Source: Stenotrophomonas maltophilia (GTDB taxonomy: Bacteria > Pseudomonadota > Gammaproteobacteria > Xanthomonadales > Xanthomonadaceae). From it: a stretch of 64,000 nucleotides of DNA. The DNA lies in assembly GCF_003205835.1 (NCBI RefSeq), contig NZ_CP029773.1, forward strand, positions 4,062,501 through 4,126,500, given 5' to 3'. How positions within the stretch are numbered: the stretch's first letter is position 1; each line of letters opens with the position of its first letter. Made by a program: the position numbers and the translations under genes. Shown in pieces: positions 25,373-34,771 of the stretch. The notes under the pieces were generated by a model that was given only the letters and a program-made list of their open reading frames with translations, ran no database searches and was not told the DNA's origin.

Positions 25373-27517
25373 ATGACCCGTCCCGCCTTCCGTACCCTGC
25401 AGCCGCAGCGGCTGTCCGTTGCCGTGCTTGCTGTTCTCTGTGCCGTGGCCCCGGCCGCCTTCGCCGACACTGCCGCCGACCCGACCACGCTGGACAAGGT
25501 GGTGGTCAAGGGCGAGCGCGCCGAAGGCTATTCGGTTCGCCGTACCTCGGCCGGTACCCGCTTCGACCTGGCGCCGCGCGAGATCCCGCAGTCGGTCAGT
25601 ATCATCAGCCACCAGCGCATCGAAGATCAGAAGCTGGACGACATCATCGACGTGCTGGCCAACACCACCGGCGTGACCAGCACCCAGTCCGACAGCGAGC
25701 GCACCGAGTTCTACGCGCGTGGCTTCTACATCGATGCCTACCAGTTCGATGGCCTGCCGACGCAGATGGTGCAGAACTGGAGCTACGGCGATTCCGGCCT
25801 CGATCTTGCGCTGTACGACCGCGTGGAAGTGGTACGCGGCGCTACCGGCCTGCTCAGCGGTGCTGGCAATCCGTCCGCCTCGGTGAACCTCATCCGCAAA
25901 CACGCCGACAGCGCAGAACTGACCGGCAGCATCTCGGTGAACGTCGGCAGTTGGGGCCGCACACGCACCACCGTGGACGTGGGCACCGCGCTGAACGCCA
26001 GTGGCACGGTGCGCGGCCGGGTGATCGGCAGCTACCTGGACACCGATGGTCAGATGGACCGCTACAACCAGCGCAAGACGCTGGGTTATGCCGTCATCGA
26101 CGCCGACCTGACCCCGGACACGCAGCTCAGCGTGGGCTACGACTACCAGCAGAAGCGCGCCAACGGCGCGACCTGGGGCGGCTTCCCGATGTGGTACGCC
26201 GATGGCAGCCCGACCAACTATCCGACCTCGTTCAATCCGTCGCCGGACTGGACCTACTGGGACACCACCAGCAAGCGTGCGTTCGCCACCCTGCAGCATG
26301 CCTTCAGCAACGGCTGGAAGTTCAAGATCGGCGCCACCCACGACCGCACCAAGGCCGACGACAAGCTGTTCTATCCGGCCTACACCGCGTTCAACAAGAC
26401 CACGGGCGCCGGCATCACGCCGATGGCCGGCTTCTACAACACCGAGCGCAAGGTTGATGGCATCGATGGCTACATCGATGGGCCGTTCCAGCTGTTCGGC
26501 CGCGAGCACCAGTTCATGGCCGGCCTGAGCTACAACAAGCGTGAGTTCGCCAACTATGGTGATTTCCAGCCTGACTTCAACGATCCGAATGCACAGTACC
26601 TGCCGCTGGCCAGCTACTTCGGCTGGACCGGTGATTTCCCGCAGCCGAACTGGCGACCGCTGAAGCTTGCCAGCCAGGGCACCATCACCCAGAAGGCCGG
26701 CTATGCCGCCGCACGCCTGTCGCTGGCTGATCCACTGAAGCTGATCATCGGTGCGCGCTACACCGACTGGAAGAGCGAAGACGAAGGCAACGACCGCTCG
26801 CACAAAGTGACCACGCCGTATGCCGGCCTGGTCTACGACATCAACGATACCTACTCCGCCTACGCCAGCTATACCGAGATCTTCCAGCCGCAGACGCTGC
26901 GCAACAAGCAGGGCAGCTACCTCGATCCGGTCGATGGCAAGAGCTACGAAGTCGGCGTCAAGGGCGCGTGGTTCGACAACCGGCTGAATGCATCCGTGGC
27001 GGTGTTCCGCATCGAGCAGGACAACGTTGGCCAGGAAACCATGGACAAGGTCGACGGGCAAATGAACGAGACCGCCTACATCGCTGCACGTGGCACCGTC
27101 AGCCGCGGCTTCGAGTTCGAAGTGAACGGCGAACTGGCACCGGGCTGGAACGCGACCTTCGGTGCTTCACGTTACGTGGCCAAGGACATCAACGGCGCCG
27201 ACATCAACACCAACCTGCCGCAGACCGCGCTGAAGCTGTTCACCAGCTACACCCCGCAATCGCTGCAGGAACTGACCGTCGGCGGCGGTGCCAACTGGCA
27301 GAACCGCATCTACTACGCTGCGCCGGTAGTGGGCCGCTTCGAACAGGAAGGCTACGCGCTGGTCAGTGCCTTCGTGCGCTACCGCATCTCGCCGGAGTTC
27401 AGCGTGCAGGCCAACCTCAACAACCTGCTGGACAAGAAGTACTACTCGCAGATCACCGGCTACGGTGCCTACGGCGACGGCCGCAATGGCTCGCTGACGT
27501 TCACCTGGGCGTTCTGA
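25373..27517 (+). CDS. TonB-dependent siderophore receptor (FhuE/FoxA-like)
   Basis: The 714-residue protein has a signal peptide (cleavage near AFA/DT, residue 31) and a TonB box region (LDKVVVKGE). The siderophore-receptor plug follows, with TSAGTRFDLAPREIPQSVS, YARGFYIDAYQFDG, and YDRVEVVRGATGLLSGAGNPSASVNLIRK split across about 65-190. The barrel ends GSLTFTWAF. The pattern is that of hydroxamate-type receptors (FhuE, FoxA). ATG 25373 is chosen because the signal peptide starts there. Iron control is suggested by a weak Fur-like site upstream. No siderophore synthesis gene is nearby, so a xenosiderophore is likely. Confidence 0.9.
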   Translation: MTRPAFRTLQPQRLSVAVLAVLCAVAPAAFADTAADPTTLDKVVVKGERAEGYSVRRTSAGTRFDLAPREIPQSVSIISHQRIEDQKLDDIIDVLANTTGVTSTQSDSERTEFYARGFYIDAYQFDGLPTQMVQNWSYGDSGLDLALYDRVEVVRGATGLLSGAGNPSASVNLIRKHADSAELTGSISVNVGSWGRTRTTVDVGTALNASGTVRGRVIGSYLDTDGQMDRYNQRKTLGYAVIDADLTPDTQLSVGYDYQQKRANGATWGGFPMWYADGSPTNYPTSFNPSPDWTYWDTTSKRAFATLQHAFSNGWKFKIGATHDRTKADDKLFYPAYTAFNKTTGAGITPMAGFYNTERKVDGIDGYIDGPFQLFGREHQFMAGLSYNKREFANYGDFQPDFNDPNAQYLPLASYFGWTGDFPQPNWRPLKLASQGTITQKAGYAAARLSLADPLKLIIGARYTDWKSEDEGNDRSHKVTTPYAGLVYDINDTYSAYASYTEIFQPQTLRNKQGSYLDPVDGKSYEVGVKGAWFDNRLNASVAVFRIEQDNVGQETMDKVDGQMNETAYIAARGTVSRGFEFEVNGELAPGWNATFGASRYVAKDINGADINTNLPQTALKLFTSYTPQSLQELTVGGGANWQNRIYYAAPVVGRFEQEGYALVSAFVRYRISPEFSVQANLNNLLDKKYYSQITGYGAYGDGRNGSLTFTWAF

Positions 27518-27530
27518 TCCAACCGGCCTT

Positions 27531-27589
27531 GTAGCGTCGAGCCATGCTCGACTCGATCACACGGGGTCGTCGAGCACGGCTCGACACCA
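27531..27589. repeat. Inverted pair of SMAG repeats
   Basis: GTAG-CGTCGAGCC-AT-GCTCGACT (27531-27553) and the diverged partner GTCGAGCACGGCTCGAC (to about 27586), just after the siderophore-receptor stop. Confidence 0.7.
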
Positions 27590-27616
27590 CAACGGGGGCG
27601 CCCAGCGCCCCCGTTG
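27590..27616 (+). terminator. GC-rich hairpin downstream of siderophore receptor
   Basis: CAACGGGGGCG (27590-27600) pairs with CGCCCCCGTTG (27606-27616) across CCCAG. The stem of 11 bp lacks a T-run. Confidence 0.6.
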
Positions 27617-27688
27617 CCGCGCTGCCCTTGCAGGTGTAGCGTCGCGCAGACGGATACCTCGCGCCTTCCCCCTCAAGGACGACCGGCC

Positions 27689-28123
27689 ATGCGCACCCGC
27701 ACGAAACTCGGTCTATCGCTCGTGGCCCTGTTCTCTTCGCTGCCGCTGATGGTCGCTACAGGCAATGGCTACTTCATCCTGCTTCTGCTGATCGGCCTGC
27801 CCGCAGCGATCCTGTTCTGGTTCGATCTGGGCCGTGAACTGCGCGCCATCCCCATCCCCACCCGCTCCGAGCGCGCGCTGGGATTGGCAATGGGCATTCC
27901 ACAGGTGCTGTTCGGACTGTTGTGCGCGGGGATCGGCCTGATCCTGGTGGCCTGGATCCTGTACAACCTGCTGGTCCAAACGCTGCCACAGTTCCGCATT
28001 CCCTCACTGCCCGCCTTCGCGGTCGGGCCGATGATGATCGTGGCCGGACTGGGATGGGCACGCACCGCGTTCCGCCGTGCCAGCCTTGAACAGGATGACC
28101 CGGAACAGGACATTCCGGATTGA
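27689..28123 (+). CDS. Small hypothetical inner-membrane protein
   Basis: The 144-residue protein has hydrophobic segments at about 9-24, 27-46, 65-93 and 105-125 and an acidic C-terminal tail (EQDDPEQDIPD). I recognise no family. The start ATG 27689 is chosen because the first membrane segment follows it directly (RTRTKLGLSLVALF); upstream in-frame codons are not hydrophobic. It converges with a TonB receptor and appears monocistronic. Confidence 0.6.
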   Translation: MRTRTKLGLSLVALFSSLPLMVATGNGYFILLLLIGLPAAILFWFDLGRELRAIPIPTRSERALGLAMGIPQVLFGLLCAGIGLILVAWILYNLLVQTLPQFRIPSLPAFAVGPMMIVAGLGWARTAFRRASLEQDDPEQDIPD

Positions 28124-28135
28124 CCACCTTCATGG

Positions 28136-28157
28136 AGTCGAGCATGGCTCGACGCTG
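28136..28157 (-). repeat. SMAG-type repeat variant
   Basis: AGTCGAGC-ATG-GCTCGACG followed by CTGC instead of CTAC, between convergent genes. Confidence 0.6.
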
Positions 28158-28159
28158 CA

Positions 28160-28186
28160 ACGGCGCCGGGCTGAGCCCGGCGCCGT
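28160..28186. terminator. Bidirectional hairpin between convergent genes
   Basis: ACGGCGCCGGGC (28160-28171), TGA loop and its complement (28175-28186), a 12-bp stem 7 bp from the stop of the minus-strand TonB receptor. Confidence 0.65.
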
Positions 28187-28193
28187 CCCTTCA

Positions 28194-31055
28194 TCAGAAC
28201 CGCAGATCCGCGCGCAGGTACCAGTAACGGCCACGCGGAATGTCGTAGGTCGAAGCGTCGTAGCCGTTCAACGAGCACGACAGGCAGATCGGCGGATCCT
28301 TGTCGAACACGTTGTTCAGGCCAGCGGTCAGCTGCAGCCCCTTCATCCAGTCGATCTTGTAGCCCACCTGCATGTCGTGGAAGGTGGTGGCCGACAGTGT
28401 GTTGGTGCCTGCGGCCTGGTTGCTGCACACCGGGAAGGCAGCGGCATCACCGCAGTTTTCGGTCAGCTCGGAGATATGCCGTACGGTCCAGTTGGCACTC
28501 CAGCGGTCCATCGTCCAGCCGATGCTGGCATTGCTGGTCCATTCCGGAATCGAACTGTCGGCTACTTCCACGCCTGGCTTCTGCGGCTGCTTCTGGCCGG
28601 CCGCGCCGGTGGCCTCGTAACGGCCGACGAAGGTGTTCTTCCAGCCCAGCTTGAACTGGCCGATGGAGGTCTGCGGCAAGGTCCAGAACAGATCCACGTC
28701 CCAACCATCGGTCTTGATCGAGCCGAGATTGGTCAGGCGGTTGTTGAAGCTGCTCACTGCACCGGTATTGGCGCGGGTGATGCCATCGCAGTAGATCGGA
28801 TCCAGCGTTTCCACGCACAGGTCCAGCTGGGTCTGCGCGTTGATTGCCTGGATCGCGCCATCGATGGCATGGCGATAGAAGGTCACCTCCACGTCGAAGC
28901 GCTCGGACCACGAGGTGTTGTTGCCAAACCACGGGCTCCACACGAAACCGGCACTGAAACTGCGCGAGCGCTCCGGATCCAGCTCGCGGTTGCCGCCGGT
29001 GGTCACCGAGATCTGCGAGTTGGCCTGCTGGAAGCCGGCCGGCACGCCCAGCGCGGCACAGTTGGCGGCGCTGCCGCGCGGCGGCGTACCGCCCAGGCCC
29101 ACCGAGCATGGATCGAACAACTGCAGGTCGGCACGCGCGGCCGAACCGTACAACTCACCAATCGACGGTGCACGGAAGCCCTCGGCATAGGTCGTGCGCA
29201 GCACGAAATCGTCGGTCACCTGCCAACGCAGGCCGTACTTGGGCGTGAACTCGCCACCGAAGGTCGAGTAGTCCGAATAGCGCCCGGCCAGGCTCAGGTC
29301 CAGCTTCTTGCCGAATGAAGAGTCGGCGAAGATCGGCACGCTCAACTCCAGGTAGGCCTCGTTGACGTCATACGAGCCGGATGTCGGCTGCGAAGGCACG
29401 CCGTTGTAGTGGCCCGCCACCGTCAGCGGATCGGGCTGGTACGAACCCTCGTACTTGCGATACTCGAAGCCGGTAGCGAACGACACCGGGCCGGCCGGCA
29501 GCGTGAACAGGTCGCTGGACAGGTTGGCGGTGAACAGGCTCAGTTCGTTCTGGCTGCGGTCACGCACCACCGGCTGGATCCACTTCAGCATGTCCGGCGT
29601 GATCGAGCCCACACCACCGAAGATGTTCAGCGGCACGCACCCTGGCGTGGCGGCGCAGATGGCAGGATCGCCCAGCGCCATGTTGACGTTGTAGATGTTG
29701 TAGCTGCCGTAGTTGGTCTGTTCGGCCTTGTTCTTGCTGTACATGCCGTTGACGTCCCAGTACCAGTTGCGGTCAGCCGCCTGGAAGTTGCCGACCAGGC
29801 CGGTGGCGAAGTACGTGGTGTCCACCTTCTGCTTGAACACGCGCGCACCGCCCTCCACCGGACGGCGACCGATCAGGCTCAGGTTGTCACCCGAGACCAG
29901 GTCGAAGCCGAACGGGTTGTACGGGTTGAGCGCAGACACGGTGATGTTGTCGGCCAACGGATTACCGGTGGCGCCATCGGGACCGAAGAACAGCGGCTCC
30001 GGACCGGCCTGGTTGGTCGACTCGCGGCGGTTGCCCAGTGCCTTGACGTACCACTGCACGTTGTCGGTGATGTCGAAGCGGAACTGGCCGAACAGGCCCT
30101 TACGCTCCGAGGGTGTCAGCACCATGTTGTATTCGGCGAAATTGAACCGATCAGCACTGGTGAAGCAGTGATAGTCATCGGTGCGCGTGCAGCCGGCACT
30201 GCCGTCGTAACGCGGGTTGCTCACACCGGTATTGGGCACGATGTTCTGCACCGCACCGGTGTTCGGATCGGTGAACATGAAACGGCCCTGCGGAATGCCA
30301 CCACTGCCGAAGGCCAGGCCGGTGCCGGGAATCGGGAAGCGCGACTGTTCGCGGTCCTTGGCAAACACCGGATCCTGCTTGGTCCAGCTCGCGCCCAGGA
30401 ACAGGCTGTAGCGGTCACCGCTCTTGCCCCAGGCCAGGTCCACGCCCTTCTGCGTACCATCGCCCTTGCTGTACTCGCCGTAGTTCAGGGTCACCTGGCC
30501 GCCATCGAAGTCGCGGCGGGTGATGATGTTGACCACACCGGCAATGGCATCGGAGCCGTACAGCGACGACGCGCCATCTTCCAGCACTTCGATGCGCTCG
30601 ACGATAGCCAGCGGAATGGTGTTGAGGTCGGTGGCCGAGCCCACACCGGAGGCGGACGACTCATTGACCCAGCGGATGCCGTCAACCAGCACCAGCACGC
30701 GCTTGGCGCCCAGATGGCGCAGGTCCACCTGCGCCGAGCCAGCACCTACACCACTGCCATCGGGCGGGAAGCCGAAGTTGCCGGACGAATTGAACTTGGC
30801 ATTGAGCGCGGAACCGGAACCGGTGAGCTGCTGCAGCACTTCGCCGATCGAGGTCAGGCCGGTGCGTTCGATATCACCGCGGGTCAGCGTCTGGATCGGC
30901 ACCTGGCCTTCGACTTCAGCGCGCTTGATGCGGGTACCGGTGACTTCCACCGCATCGAGGTTGGTGGTGGATTGTGCAGCGGCACCCAACGGTGCCAGGG
31001 TCATCACGCACAGCGCAACGGCAACCGCCAACGGGCGGTGGTGCAGGTGATTCAT
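28194..31055 (-). CDS. TonB-dependent outer-membrane receptor
   Basis: The 953-residue protein has a signal peptide (about 1-27, ending GAAAQ), a TonB box-like segment ([15 protein letters not shown]) and a plug with [12 protein letters not shown] and [17 protein letters not shown]. The large barrel ends WYLRADLRF. The plug type (iron-complex/outer receptor without secretin domain) is common among Xanthomonadaceae receptors of unknown substrate. ATG 31055 follows GGAGAGAGAG. A 9-bp inverted repeat about 130 bp upstream may be its operator. The adjacent exbD may serve its energy coupling. Confidence 0.9.
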   Translation of the reverse strand: MNHLHHRPLAVAVALCVMTLAPLGAAAQSTTNLDAVEVTGTRIKRAEVEGQVPIQTLTRGDIERTGLTSIGEVLQQLTGSGSALNAKFNSSGNFGFPPDGSGVGAGSAQVDLRHLGAKRVLVLVDGIRWVNESSASGVGSATDLNTIPLAIVERIEVLEDGASSLYGSDAIAGVVNIITRRDFDGGQVTLNYGEYSKGDGTQKGVDLAWGKSGDRYSLFLGASWTKQDPVFAKDREQSRFPIPGTGLAFGSGGIPQGRFMFTDPNTGAVQNIVPNTGVSNPRYDGSAGCTRTDDYHCFTSADRFNFAEYNMVLTPSERKGLFGQFRFDITDNVQWYVKALGNRRESTNQAGPEPLFFGPDGATGNPLADNITVSALNPYNPFGFDLVSGDNLSLIGRRPVEGGARVFKQKVDTTYFATGLVGNFQAADRNWYWDVNGMYSKNKAEQTNYGSYNIYNVNMALGDPAICAATPGCVPLNIFGGVGSITPDMLKWIQPVVRDRSQNELSLFTANLSSDLFTLPAGPVSFATGFEYRKYEGSYQPDPLTVAGHYNGVPSQPTSGSYDVNEAYLELSVPIFADSSFGKKLDLSLAGRYSDYSTFGGEFTPKYGLRWQVTDDFVLRTTYAEGFRAPSIGELYGSAARADLQLFDPCSVGLGGTPPRGSAANCAALGVPAGFQQANSQISVTTGGNRELDPERSRSFSAGFVWSPWFGNNTSWSERFDVEVTFYRHAIDGAIQAINAQTQLDLCVETLDPIYCDGITRANTGAVSSFNNRLTNLGSIKTDGWDVDLFWTLPQTSIGQFKLGWKNTFVGRYEATGAAGQKQPQKPGVEVADSSIPEWTSNASIGWTMDRWSANWTVRHISELTENCGDAAAFPVCSNQAAGTNTLSATTFHDMQVGYKIDWMKGLQLTAGLNNVFDKDPPICLSCSLNGYDASTYDIPRGRYWYLRADLRF

Positions 31056-31183
31056 TCGCTCTCTCTCCAAAGGAATGTCGGGACATGGGCTGCCGCACTC
31101 CCTCCCTGCATGGCGGCGCCGTCTCCTTTGTAAACAAGTGGTAAAAATCGCGGCGTGATGATCGACACTCTTTCACGCGGAAT

Positions 31184-31210
31184 TGACGCAATTGCAGGCC
31201 GATTGCGTCA
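31184..31210. promoter_or_regulatory. Long-arm inverted repeat upstream of TonB receptor
   Basis: TGACGCAAT (31184-31192) and ATTGCGTCA (31202-31210) are exact complements, 9 bases apart. They lie in a 363-bp gene-free region between the divergent receptor and a small secreted-protein gene. Dyad length and spacing fit a dimeric regulator. Apart from this site I see only AT-rich runs (GTAAACAAGTGGTAAAA, 31131-31147) in the gap. Confidence 0.5.
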
Positions 31211-31418
31211 GATGGCTGCAGGTTATGACCGGACGATATTGTTCACGACAGGCAGCCTTGATGCCGGCTGCGACAGCGCGCGCCGGGGGCTGCCACATTC
31301 ATGGAAAAGGTCTTTGCCGGACCGTTTCAGGAATAGTTTGAAATTCCCTCTTTCAGAAGGCGCCGCTAGTCGATCCAGCGCAGACTCGCACCTCCAGCCA
31401 TTCGCGGGAGGGTCGATC

Positions 31419-31760
31419 ATGAAAGCGGTGAGTGCGGTGCTGGGTGTCACGACGGTGATGACGCTGCTTTTTTCCCTGGCGGGCGAATCGAGAGCAGGCG
31501 GCGTGATCGAGTGCAACAACTGCCCCTCTCCCAGCGATGCGGCCTTGGCCTCGGGAGAGGGATTGACGGTTGTGGTGGATTTCGAGAGAGCCGAGTTGAC
31601 TGCTTTCGACGTTGAACGTGCCCCTGGGACCGGAAGGTGGCGAGCACATCCAACCCCGGTTCCAGCGCAGATTGAAATGGCCTTTCTGCGGATCCTGGAT
31701 GCGACGCTGTCAGCAGGGGAAGCGCCGCTCATGCAGCAATCACCGCATGAGCGGCAGTGA
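31419..31760 (+). CDS. Small secreted hypothetical protein
   Basis: The 113-residue protein has a signal peptide (about 1-23, cleavage near SRA/GG), then the cysteine pair IECNNCPSP and a segment LTVVVDFERAELTAFDVER. The remainder is hydrophilic with a helical end. ATG 31419 has GGGAGGG upstream, which supports it over longer in-frame starts. I do not recognise a family; the mature protein of about 90 residues with a CxxC is probably periplasmic. It converges with exbD (stops 9 bp apart). Confidence 0.6.
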   Translation: MKAVSAVLGVTTVMTLLFSLAGESRAGGVIECNNCPSPSDAALASGEGLTVVVDFERAELTAFDVERAPGTGRWRAHPTPVPAQIEMAFLRILDATLSAGEAPLMQQSPHERQ

Positions 31761-31769
31761 GACATCGCA

Positions 31770-32177
31770 CTACCGCACGAACGCAATGCGCTCCATGCCG
31801 GTCGCCTCGGCTGCGGCCAGAATCCTCGCCATGCCTTCGTACTCGGCCGCCGGGTCGGTGGCGATGCGCAGCTCCGGCAGGTTGCCGGCATGCACGCCGG
31901 CCTGCGCCTGCAGGCGTGCCTGCAGATCGCCGATGGCCATCGGCTGGCCATCCCAGCTCAACTGGTTCGACGCATCCAGGCGCAGTTCGATCGGCGGCGG
32001 CGGTTCGGGGCGATCGATCGTGCGATCGGTGGCCTGTGGCAACTGCACAGCAATCGGCCGGGCCACGATCGGCGCGGTCACGATGAAGATGATCAACAGC
32101 ACCAGCATCACATCCACCAGTGGCGTGACATTGATGTCCGCCAGCGGGCCGCTTCTTCCTGCGCTACTGAACGCCAT
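31770..32177 (-). CDS. exbD: ExbD-family biopolymer transport protein
   Basis: The 135-residue protein has one membrane helix with the essential Asp in TPLVDVMLVLLIIFIVTAPI (residues about 17-36), preceded by ADIN, and a periplasmic domain ending LAAAEATGMERIAFVR. ExbD pairs with ExbB to power TonB by the proton gradient. No exbB or tonB is in the window, so this is a stand-alone copy, as seen for the second exbD in Xanthomonas. ATG 32177 follows GGGAG. It lies near a TonB receptor on the same strand, with the short secreted-protein gene on the opposite strand between them. Confidence 0.85.
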   Translation of the reverse strand: MAFSSAGRSGPLADINVTPLVDVMLVLLIIFIVTAPIVARPIAVQLPQATDRTIDRPEPPPPIELRLDASNQLSWDGQPMAIGDLQARLQAQAGVHAGNLPELRIATDPAAEYEGMARILAAAEATGMERIAFVR

Positions 32178-32340
32178 GTGCCGCTCCCTGCAGCCGGGCC
32201 GTTCGCCCAAGGTCGACACTACGTCGCCCGCAGGCCTGCCAGGCAGTGCACACTGCAGTGGCGTTCAGCTGCCGTTGCCGGCCAACAACGTGCACGCGCT
32301 GCGAAACTGAATTCAGCCAGCCCCCGCTATGCTGGGCGCC

Positions 32341-34314
32341 ATGACCCGACGCTCTTCGACCGCCCTGTCCCTGCTGCCCTTGGCCACCACGCTGCTGATC
32401 GGTTGCGCCAATGCCCAGTCCCTCGACGCCCAGAACGCGCAGCTGAAGGCCGCGATCGCTGCCGCCGAACGCGGCCAGTTCGATCCCGGCCAGGCCGCCG
32501 CACTCAGCCGCCATCCGGCATACGGCTGGCTGGAGTACGCCAACCTGCGCCGCAACATCGACACCGTCGATACCGCGCAGGCGCAGGCCTTCCTCAAGCG
32601 CTATGACGGCCAAGCCGTGGCCAGCACGTTCCGCAGCGTATGGCTGCCCTCGGTCGCACGCCGCCAGGACTGGCCCACCCTGCTCGCCAACTGGGCGCCC
32701 ACCGACAACGCCGGCCTGCGCTGTGCGCAGCTGACCGCGCGCCAGGTGACCGGCAAGGTCGATCCGCAGTGGATCAGCGAAGCGCAGGACCTGTGGCGCA
32801 AGAACGGCAAGTCGCTGCCGGACGGCTGTGATGCCGTTTTCGCCGTGCTGCAGGCGCAGGGCGGGCTGAGCGACGCATTGCGCTGGGAACGCATCGACGC
32901 TGCCGCCGACGCTCAGCAACCGGCCGTGATGCGCAGCGCCGCACGCGGCCTGCCTGCCACCGACCTGGCGCTGGCCAGCAATTACGCTGCCTTTGTCGAC
33001 AAGCCCAACGCCAGCGCGTTGAACTGGCCGCGCAACGAGCGCAGCCGGCGCATCGCCACCGATGGCCTGGCCAAGCTGGCCAAGGCCGATCCCGGCGCCA
33101 CCGAACAGCAGCTGCCGCAGTATGCGCAGGCACTGGGCCTGAGTGCCGACCAGCAAGGCCAGGTGCTGTACCAGATCGCACTGTGGACGGTGGCGTCCTA
33201 CCTGCCCGATTCGGCGCGCCGCCTCAACGCGGTTCCGGAATCGGCGTATGACGAGCGCCTGCACGAGTGGCGCGTGCGCGAAGCCATGTCGCGCGGCGAC
33301 TGGCCGGCGGCGCTGACCGCGATCCGCAAGATGGGCAGCAAGCAGCGCAGCGACCCGCGCTGGCGCTACTTCGAAGGCCGCATGCTGGAGAAGACCGGCC
33401 AGGCCCAACAGGCGCAGCCGTTGTTCCGCGAGGCAGCGCGCGCACCGACCTTCCACGGTTTCCTGGCCGCCGACAAGCTGCAGCAGGGCTATACCCTGTG
33501 CCCCTGGAAGCCGAATGACAGCGCGCAGGCGCAGGCGGTGATCGCGCGCGATCCGGCGATCCAGCGCGCGATGGCGCTGTACCAGATCGATCGCGCCGGT
33601 TGGGCCGTGGCCGAATGGAACAGCGCGCTGTCGCGCTTCGATGACACCCAGCGCCGCCTCGCCGTACGCGTGGCGCAGGACAACGGCTGGTTCGACCGCG
33701 CCGTGTTCGCGCTCGGCAAGCAGCCGCAGGAACAGCGCCTGTACGACCTGCGCTTCCCGCTGCACCACGACGCCACCATCCGTCGCGAATCGGCGCGCAA
33801 CGCGATCGATCCGGCCTGGGTGGCGGCGGAGATCCGCGCCGAGAGCACCTTCACCCCGCGCGCGCGCTCGCCTGCCAACGCCATGGGCCTGATGCAGGTG
33901 CTGCCGGCCACCGGTGCCGGCGTGGCCAAGTCGATCGGCCTGACCGGCTACGGCGGTGCCGACAGCCTGTACGACCCTGACACCAACATCGCCATCGGTA
34001 CCGCCTACCTGCGCCAGCTGATGAACAAGTACGACGGCCTGCCGTACGTGACCATCGCCGCCTACAACGCCGGCCCGACCCCGACCGCGCGTTGGCAGGG
34101 CCAGCGCCCGGGCTTTGATCCGGACCTGTGGATCGAGACCATCAGCTACAAGGAAACCCGCGAGTACGTCGCCCGCGTGCTGGCCTTCAGCGTGATCTAC
34201 GACTGGCGCCTCAACGGCGATGCGCTGCCGCTGAGCGACCGCCTGATGGGCCGCCTGGTGGACAAGCGCAAGAGCTTCAGCTGCGCCGCCAACGCTGACC
34301 AGGGCGGCGATTGA
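32341..34314 (+). CDS. slt: Soluble lytic murein transglycosylase (Slt70-like, GH23)
   Basis: The 657-residue protein has a signal sequence with lipobox-like LIGC, a long alpha-superhelical U/L domain (about 40-470), and a C-terminal GH23 domain. The catalytic Glu is in AEIRAESTF (about residue 501), followed by ANAMGLMQVLP and IAAYNAGP. It cleaves peptidoglycan glycan strands to 1,6-anhydro products for recycling. Either lipidation or cleavage after ANA is possible. ATG 32341 is preferred; ATG 32329 adds four residues. It is apparently monocistronic, ending in a SMAG pair. Confidence 0.92.
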   Translation: MTRRSSTALSLLPLATTLLIGCANAQSLDAQNAQLKAAIAAAERGQFDPGQAAALSRHPAYGWLEYANLRRNIDTVDTAQAQAFLKRYDGQAVASTFRSVWLPSVARRQDWPTLLANWAPTDNAGLRCAQLTARQVTGKVDPQWISEAQDLWRKNGKSLPDGCDAVFAVLQAQGGLSDALRWERIDAAADAQQPAVMRSAARGLPATDLALASNYAAFVDKPNASALNWPRNERSRRIATDGLAKLAKADPGATEQQLPQYAQALGLSADQQGQVLYQIALWTVASYLPDSARRLNAVPESAYDERLHEWRVREAMSRGDWPAALTAIRKMGSKQRSDPRWRYFEGRMLEKTGQAQQAQPLFREAARAPTFHGFLAADKLQQGYTLCPWKPNDSAQAQAVIARDPAIQRAMALYQIDRAGWAVAEWNSALSRFDDTQRRLAVRVAQDNGWFDRAVFALGKQPQEQRLYDLRFPLHHDATIRRESARNAIDPAWVAAEIRAESTFTPRARSPANAMGLMQVLPATGAGVAKSIGLTGYGGADSLYDPDTNIAIGTAYLRQLMNKYDGLPYVTIAAYNAGPTPTARWQGQRPGFDPDLWIETISYKETREYVARVLAFSVIYDWRLNGDALPLSDRLMGRLVDKRKSFSCAANADQGGD

Positions 34315-34324
34315 TCGCACCACG

Positions 34325-34389
34325 GTCGTGCCGGCCGCTGGCCGGCTTCGGCCATTATCCAAGGGTTGCCGGCCAGCGGCCGGCACTAC
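34325..34389. repeat. Inverted pair of SMAG repeats
   Basis: GTGCCGGCCGCTGGCCGGC on the plus strand faces GCCGGCCAGCGGCCGGCAC-TAC, ending at 34389, just after slt. Confidence 0.8.
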
Positions 34390-34420
34390 CCGGCATCCAT
34401 TTCCCGGGGAGGGGAAAGCG

Positions 34421-34657
34421 ATGAGCCTGCTGGCCTGGATCGGGATGTTCGCCGCCTGGAGCCTGTTCGCCACCTGGGTGCTGCGCTGGGGTGGCGCGGC
34501 CTGGATGGAAGGCTGGAAGTCGCTGGCCTTCGTCGACAGCTGGGGCAGCCTGTGGGACGAAGCGCAGATCAAGCTCTATTTCCTCTGCCTGTGGATCGTT
34601 TACGGCCTGTGGTTCCTGGCCGGCCTGTTCGTACCGGAGTGGCGCGGTTTGCCGTGA
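34421..34657 (+). CDS. Small hypothetical membrane protein
   Basis: The 78-residue protein has two hydrophobic segments (about 3-19 and 52-70) and is rich in Trp (10 residues). It starts at ATG 34421 behind the strong site GGGGAGGGGAAAG. A short tryptophan-rich two-helix protein of this kind has no assigned function that I recognise. It lies between two SMAG pairs, alone on its strand before cca. Confidence 0.6.
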   Translation: MSLLAWIGMFAAWSLFATWVLRWGGAAWMEGWKSLAFVDSWGSLWDEAQIKLYFLCLWIVYGLWFLAGLFVPEWRGLP

Positions 34658-34670
34658 TGCCTCTGCGTCG

Positions 34671-34736
34671 GTAGTGCCGGCCGCTGGCCGGCAACCGCTA
34701 TTTGCCCAGGGGTTGCCGGCCAGCGGCCGGCACTAC
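34671..34736. repeat. Inverted pair of SMAG repeats
   Basis: GTAG-TGCCGGCC-GC-TGGCCGGCA type copy (from 34671) faces its complement ending CTAC at 34736; the pair precedes the cca start by 35 bp. Confidence 0.85.
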
Positions 34737-34771
34737 CAGTGCATATGCGCCGGGCATGCGATCATCCCCCC

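Noticed and set aside
31155..31418. N-terminal extension of the small secreted-protein gene
   Set aside because: A signal peptide and a good ribosome site begin at 31419; the extension crosses the dyad and has no coding character.
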